This document shows, piece after piece, positions 16,050-21,566 of a stretch of 21,566 nucleotides of DNA (position 1 is its first letter; every line of letters starts with the position of its first letter). The stretch covers positions 1 to 21,566 of the forward strand of contig JAHWKC010000003.1 in the NCBI GenBank assembly GCA_019348095.1, written 5' to 3'. The notes under the pieces are model-generated. The model saw only the letters and a program-made list of their open reading frames with translations, was not told the origin of the DNA and made no database searches. The stretch comes from Pseudomonadota bacterium. GTDB taxonomy: Bacteria > Pseudomonadota > Gammaproteobacteria > Xanthomonadales > Xanthomonadaceae. Both the position numbers and the translations under genes were made by a program.

Positions 16050-16274
16050 TTTGACGCGGATCAGAGCGAAAAAAGGCGGATTAGAGCAAGGCGCCTATAG
16101 GAAAACAGGTGGTGATGCTGGTCGCGCCTAAGGCTCAGGGTCCATCAGCTCGCAGGTGTTCCGCGCCAAAAGGTGCGCGGCATTTACGAGCCCCCTCGTG
16201 CTCCCGGGCACTCGCCAACCGATACATGATCTCATCCGCTCTATCCGCCTTTTTTCGCTCTGATCCGCGTCAAA
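16050..16274. repeat. 225-base element with 37-base inverted arms between convergent genes
   Basis: The left arm 16050-16087 begins TTTGACGCGGATCAGAGCGA and runs through AAAAAAGGCGGATTAGAGC. The right arm 16238-16274 is its reverse complement with a one-base difference in length. About 150 bases lie between the arms, including a CCGCGCC-AAAA-GG-T-GCGCGG hairpin (16161-16180). No frame in it looks coding. It could be a MITE-like element or a bidirectional transcript-end structure for the two convergent genes, since both strands of the arm carry a six-base A/T run. No flanking target duplication was recognised. Confidence 0.7.
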
Positions 16275-16301
16275 AGCTCCTGCCTTGCCGGAGCGCGACA
16301 T

Positions 16302-17039
16302 TCACTCATAGCGCTTCTGGCAAAGCTCGCAGAAGAATGCGCGCCGTTGCGTACGACCGAGCTTGGCCCGGTAGCTCAAGCGGTTGCCGTCGCGCGGGCA
16401 GTGGGTCTTGGTGTGCACCTGGTAGTGCTTTTTCAGCTCGTACGCCTTCTTCCATTCGTAGAACTCGAAGCTGTACACGCTGGCCTGCTTGATCAACTCG
16501 CCGAGCTTGCGCGACGGCAGCGCGCCGATCGTGCTTTCAGGATGCACCCGGATGCGATGCAATACCTCGTTCTTGATGATGTTGCCGACCCCGGCGAACA
16601 CGTTCTGGTCGAGCAGGGCGTCGGCCGCGATGGTGTCGGGCTGCGCCTGGAGCTTGCGGCGCGCGCCGGCCGGGTCCCATTGCTCGGCCATGACATCGCC
16701 GCTCCAGTCGTAGCTGTCGTCGAGTGCGCCCTCGATGTACTTCAGCGAACAGGCGTAGAAATTGAGCTCCTCGCCCTTGGCGAAGCCCAGGCTCATGCGC
16801 GGCGGGGTTGGGTTGCCCTCGTTGATGCGGTAGGTGCCGAACAGCAGGAAGTGCACCCGCATCGTGAAGTTGTCGAACTCGATCAGGAAGTGTTTGCCCC
16901 AGCTGCGCAGTGCCACGATCCTGCGGCCGTGCATGCGTTGCAGGTCGAGTTTGCTGTTGCCGGACACGCGCTTGACCGTGCGGCCGGCAAAAGCCGCCGC
17001 CTGCTCCCTGAGGATGACCAGCGAGGGGCCTTCAGGCAC
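16302..17039 (-). CDS. Fpg/Nei-family DNA glycosylase (endonuclease VIII-like)
   Basis: This base-excision repair enzyme probably removes oxidised bases and nicks the abasic site. From GTG 17039 the protein has 245 residues. It begins MPEGPS, so Pro2 and Glu3 provide the catalytic pair; Lys49 sits in SWGKHFLIEF; the helix-two-turn-helix is DQNVFAGVGNIIKNEVLHRI (144-163, with the conserved Asn153); the C-terminal beta-hairpin zinc finger is HCPRDGN...GRTQRRAFFCELCQ. Only three zinc-ligand cysteines are visible (214, 237, 240); the canonical second Cys position is Asp217. This may be a subfamily feature. It is more Nei- than MutM-like, but assignment within the family is uncertain. It lies nine bases after a small conserved gene. 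Confidence 0.88.
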   Translation of the reverse strand: MPEGPSLVILREQAAAFAGRTVKRVSGNSKLDLQRMHGRRIVALRSWGKHFLIEFDNFTMRVHFLLFGTYRINEGNPTPPRMSLGFAKGEELNFYACSLKYIEGALDDSYDWSGDVMAEQWDPAGARRKLQAQPDTIAADALLDQNVFAGVGNIIKNEVLHRIRVHPESTIGALPSRKLGELIKQASVYSFEFYEWKKAYELKKHYQVHTKTHCPRDGNRLSYRAKLGRTQRRAFFCELCQKRYE

Positions 17040-17048
17040 GGCGTTGGC

Positions 17049-17243
17049 TCAGCGCGCGAGGCTGGCCGACAGCGCCGCGGCGATCGCGGCATCGCCGTTG
17101 ACCAGATCCTGCCAACGCAGGGCGACCCCCTTGCGGTGGCCTTTCTCGACCAGCTTCAAGCCGGTCGGGTCGAGCGTCAGCGTGTACAACCGCTCGTCGA
17201 TCTCGATCTCGCGACGCAGCGGTTTGTCGAGTCGGGTGGTCAT
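17049..17243 (-). CDS. Small conserved hypothetical protein, 64 residues
   Basis: The frame from ATG 17243 encodes MTTRLDKPLRREIEIDERLY and continues TLTLDPTGLKLVEKGHRKGV, then ALRWQDLVNGDAAIAAALSA. It is soluble and well balanced, with alternating strand-like residues and a C-terminal amphipathic helix. I recall similar short proteins annotated as hypothetical in Xanthomonas-type genomes, and its codon use matches its neighbours. It ends nine bases before the glycosylase GTG, so the two form a likely operon, which suggests but does not show a link with DNA repair. No known domain is recognised. Confidence 0.65.
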   Translation of the reverse strand: MTTRLDKPLRREIEIDERLYTLTLDPTGLKLVEKGHRKGVALRWQDLVNGDAAIAAALSASLAR

Positions 17244-17477
17244 GTGGGGCGCTCCGCGCGGATCATCGCTCGACGCTAGCGGGGGGTGGGGCTAGAGGTC
17301 GTGAACGACGCGGCAACGCCCGGGACTGGCGAGCCGCGCGGGTGCCGCCGGTCCGTGACGAAGGTCATGCCACCGACCGGCAGGGGCATTGCGTCCCCCG
17401 ACCCGGCACGATGCACTTGCCCCAGCACCAAGCCTAAAGCCCCACGCCTTATGCCCTGATCGTCAATGGAGACCGCA

Positions 17478-18242
17478 ATGCGCCGTTTGCTCGCCATCAT
17501 CGTCCTGCCGCTGGTTTGCGGCGTCGCCGCGGCCGCGGAAATCGAGTGCTCGATCGAGAGCGATTACGAACTCGCCCTCAACGAGCGCAGCGTGATCCTG
17601 ACCCGCGACAGCGGCACGCCGAAGGCGATCGTGATGCGTGGCGGCCGGTTGTTCGTCGATGACCGCTGGGTCGAACTGAGCGCCGCCGACAGCCGGCGCA
17701 TCGCCGAGTTCGAGCGCGGTGCGCGTGCGGCAATGCCGGAGGCCGCGGCGATCGGCCGGGAAGCGGCGGAAATCGCCTTCGTCGCATTGGGCGAGGTCGC
17801 GGCCGGCTTCAGCGATGATCCCGCCGAGGTCCGCGGCAAACTGGCCAAGGCGCGTGCCCAGCTGGACGCGCGGCTGGCGCGTTCGGCCACTGCGACCCGC
17901 TTTGACAGCCGTGACATCGGCGAGGGCGTTGCCGAGGCCGTGCGCGAGGTCATCCCGACCCTGATCGGCGACATCATCGGCGGCGCCCTGAGCGCTGCAT
18001 TCGGCGGCGATGCCAGTCGACTGGAGCGAATGGAAGGCCTGGATGCCCGCATCGAGGCCCAAGTCGAGTCCCGCGCGCAGGAACTGGGCGAGCGCAGCGA
18101 GCGCTTGTGCGGCCAGTTGGCGGCGCTCGATGCGATCGACGAGGCACTGGAGCTGCGCATCGAGGGCCAGCGATTGAATCTGCTGGAGGCCGAGGTCGGG
18201 CCCACGCACGTGACGGCATCGGCACGTGCCGGCACCAATTGA
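17478..18242 (+). CDS. DUF2884 (YggN-like) exported protein
   Basis: The 254-residue protein starts MRRLLAIIVLPLVCGVAAAA, a Sec-type signal peptide with likely cleavage near residue 20 (AAA-EIEC). The mature part, with IECSIESDYELALNERSVIL and MRGGRLFVDDRWVELSAADS, matches the DUF2884/YggN family as I remember it; function is unknown. A helical middle region includes GREAAEIAFVALGEVAAGF and a small Gly/Ala/Ile-rich stretch LIGDIIGGALSAAFGG (about 159-175). The C-terminal third is helical and rich in Glu and Arg. ATG 17478 is preferred to ATG 17466 because GGAGA (17468-17472) lies five bases before it and the signal peptide then starts properly. It stands alone between a divergent gene and aceF. 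Confidence 0.8.
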   Translation: MRRLLAIIVLPLVCGVAAAAEIECSIESDYELALNERSVILTRDSGTPKAIVMRGGRLFVDDRWVELSAADSRRIAEFERGARAAMPEAAAIGREAAEIAFVALGEVAAGFSDDPAEVRGKLAKARAQLDARLARSATATRFDSRDIGEGVAEAVREVIPTLIGDIIGGALSAAFGGDASRLERMEGLDARIEAQVESRAQELGERSERLCGQLAALDAIDEALELRIEGQRLNLLEAEVGPTHVTASARAGTN

Positions 18243-18340
18243 CTTGACTCGGTCATCAAGACCCTGAAGGGTCGATCGCGGATGGCGCGGTCCGTCGACA
18301 GCGGCCACAATACGGGTTTCGCGCAATGGCGGAGCCGAGC

Positions 18341-19789
18341 ATGGCTGAGTTGAAGGAAGCACGCGTCCCCGATATCGGTGATTACGACGGCGTGCCGGTG
18401 ATCGAGCTGCTGGTCGCGGTCGGCGACACCGTTGCGCAGGACCAGGGCCTGGTCACGCTGGAGTCCGACAAGGCGACCATGGAAGTGCCGGCGCCGTTTG
18501 CCGGCGTGGTGCGCGAGCTCAAGGTCAAGGTCGGCGACAACATCGCCGAAGGCAGCGTGGTGGCGATGATCGAGCCGGCGCAGGGCGATGCCGATGCCAA
18601 GCCCGACACCGCCCCGGCGCCGCCGGCAAACGACAAGGCCAAGGGGACCGAACCCGACAGCGTGGTCGAGCCGGTCGCGGTCACTGAATCCGACAACCTC
18701 GCCAGGCGCGAGATCGAATCGGCCCAGCCCGGCACCCCGGCGCCCGCAAAGGCGGGCGGCAAGGGCGATGACAAGAACGATGACGACAGCGGCGGCAAGA
18801 GCACCCCGCCACGCTCGCCACCGGTGGCCTTCGATGCCGACGAGCTGCTGCCCGACAAGGTCCCGTACGCGAGCCCGGCGGTGCGCGTGTTCGCCCGCGA
18901 ACTGGGCGTGGACCTGGCGCGGGTCACCGGCTCCGCGCGCGGTGGACGGATCAGCAAGGAGGACGTGCAGGGCCACGTCAAGAGCGTGATGCAGGGCGGC
19001 GGCGCGGCCGGCGCACCGGGCGGTGGCGGTGGCGGTGGCGGTGGCTTGAGCCTGTTGCCGTGGCCGAAGGTCGACTTCAGCAAGTTCGGCGAAACCGAGA
19101 CGCGCAGCCTGTCGCGTATCCAGAAATTGTCCGGGGCCAACCTCGCGCGCAACTGGGCGATGATCCCGCACGTCACCCAGTTCGACGATGCCGACATCAC
19201 CGAACTCGAAGCGCTGCGGGTCTCGCTCAACAAGGAGAACGAGAAAGCCAGGGACGGCGTCAAGCTGACCATGCTTGCGTTCCTGATGAAGGCCTCGGTC
19301 GCCGCGCTGCAGAAGTTCCCCGACTTCAACGCCTCCCTCGATGCCAGCGGCGAGACGCTGGTGCTGAAGAAGTATTTCCACATCGGTTTTGCTGCCGACA
19401 CGCCCAACGGGCTGGTGGTGCCGGTGGTGCGCGACTGCGACAAGAAGGGCGTGATGCAGATCGCCCGTGAAACCGGCGAGCTCGCGGCCAAGGCGCGCGA
19501 CGGCAAGCTTGGGCCGGCGGCGATGAGCGGCGGTTGTTTCTCGATCAGCTCACTCGGCGGCATCGGCGGCACCGCATTCACCCCGATCGTCAATGCACCG
19601 GAAGTGGCGATCCTCGGCGTGTCCAAGGCGGCGATGAAGCCGGTCTGGAACGGCAAGGAGTTCGCACCGCGGCTGACCCTGCCGTTGTCGCTGAGCTACG
19701 ACCACCGGGTGATCGACGGCGCCGCGGCCGCGCGCTTCACTGCATACCTGGCGCAACTGCTGGCCGATCTGCGCCGCGTGCTGCTGTGA
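18341..19789 (+). CDS. aceF: Pyruvate dehydrogenase E2, dihydrolipoyllysine acetyltransferase
   Basis: E2 is the core of pyruvate dehydrogenase and passes acetyl groups to CoA. From ATG 18341 (GGAG at 18331-18334, six bases upstream; ATG 18326 gives five more residues) the protein has 482 residues. It has one lipoyl domain with Lys44 in [10 protein letters not shown], a long Ala/Pro/charged linker (about 80-165), a peripheral-subunit-binding domain ([20 protein letters not shown] to about residue 212), a Gly-rich linker of nine consecutive glycines encoded by alternating GGC/GGT codons, and the catalytic domain ending [11 protein letters not shown] with His455 and Asp459. Many gammaproteobacterial E2s carry two or three lipoyl domains; here one is on E2 and another on E3. 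No aceE lies upstream in the window. Confidence 0.95.
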   Translation: MAELKEARVPDIGDYDGVPVIELLVAVGDTVAQDQGLVTLESDKATMEVPAPFAGVVRELKVKVGDNIAEGSVVAMIEPAQGDADAKPDTAPAPPANDKAKGTEPDSVVEPVAVTESDNLARREIESAQPGTPAPAKAGGKGDDKNDDDSGGKSTPPRSPPVAFDADELLPDKVPYASPAVRVFARELGVDLARVTGSARGGRISKEDVQGHVKSVMQGGGAAGAPGGGGGGGGGLSLLPWPKVDFSKFGETETRSLSRIQKLSGANLARNWAMIPHVTQFDDADITELEALRVSLNKENEKARDGVKLTMLAFLMKASVAALQKFPDFNASLDASGETLVLKKYFHIGFAADTPNGLVVPVVRDCDKKGVMQIARETGELAAKARDGKLGPAAMSGGCFSISSLGGIGGTAFTPIVNAPEVAILGVSKAAMKPVWNGKEFAPRLTLPLSLSYDHRVIDGAAAARFTAYLAQLLADLRRVLL

Positions 19790-19814
19790 GAGCCACTATT
19801 GCGAGGGCCGGCTG

Positions 19815-21566
<1,752 letters not shown>

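Noticed and set aside
16109-16492. Plus-strand frame of 127 codons after the EamA permease
   Set aside because: It crosses the inverted repeat and runs antisense into the glycosylase gene; low-complexity sequence without ribosome-binding site.
18260-18273. GACCC-TGAA-GGGTC hairpin after the DUF2884 gene as a terminator
   Set aside because: Only a five-base-pair stem and no following T run; too weak to call.
17564-19381. Minus-strand frame of about 600 codons opposite the DUF2884 gene and aceF
   Set aside because: No recognisable motif; codon-bias shadow of the plus-strand genes.

Overview
The window is a GC-rich stretch of gammaproteobacterial chromosome, most likely from the Xanthomonadaceae/Lysobacteraceae (Lysobacter or Luteimonas type). 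This is judged from the gene order yebC-ruvC-ruvA-kup-ruvB-ybgC-tolQRAB-pal-cpoB-queE-queC-tRNA-Lys, a DUF2884 protein, a dihydrolipoamide dehydrogenase with its own lipoyl domain, and GTAG-type palindromic repeats. It is mostly core genome. No transposase, integrase, CRISPR array or phage gene was seen, and no gene-free stretch exceeds 300 bases.

Layout: (1) 1-517, an abrupt head-to-head meeting of a nuclease fragment (minus) and a GNAT acetyltransferase fragment (plus), both apparently without their true N-termini. (2) 651-1322, a small alpha/beta hydrolase. (3) 1357-6521, yebC and the Holliday-junction genes ruvC, ruvA and ruvB, with the potassium transporter kup between ruvA and ruvB. (4) 6725-12566, the Tol-Pal envelope system: ybgC, tolQ, tolR, tolA, tolB, pal, cpoB. 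(5) 12728-14465, queE and queC for preQ0/queuosine synthesis, then a complete tRNA-Lys(UUU). (6) 14612-16026, a hypothetical membrane protein overlapping an EamA-type permease. (7) 17243-16302, minus-strand pair of a 64-residue conserved protein and a Nei/Fpg-type DNA glycosylase. (8) 17478-18242, a DUF2884 exported protein. (9) 18341 to the end, pyruvate dehydrogenase E2 (aceF) and a lipoyl-bearing E3 (lpd), which runs off the window.

The core genes form recognised machines: RuvABC branch migration and resolution, the trans-envelope Tol-Pal complex, preQ0 synthesis, and the E2/E3 subunits of pyruvate dehydrogenase.

The most notable unexplained structure is a family of degenerate 7-base tandem repeats (NGGGACY and its complement). 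It occurs only at gene junctions between yebC and tolR. At four junctions it appears as an inverted pair: the GGGAC arm just after (or inside) the end of the upstream gene, the GTCCC arm just before (or inside) the start of the next. One arm supplies part of the RuvC N-terminus, another encodes the RuvB C-terminal tail, and one pair separates tolQ from tolR. Other intergenic palindromes (a GTCAT...ATGAC element, two GTAG-type pairs, a G-run repeat, a 37-base-arm inverted repeat) fill most of the remaining non-coding gaps.
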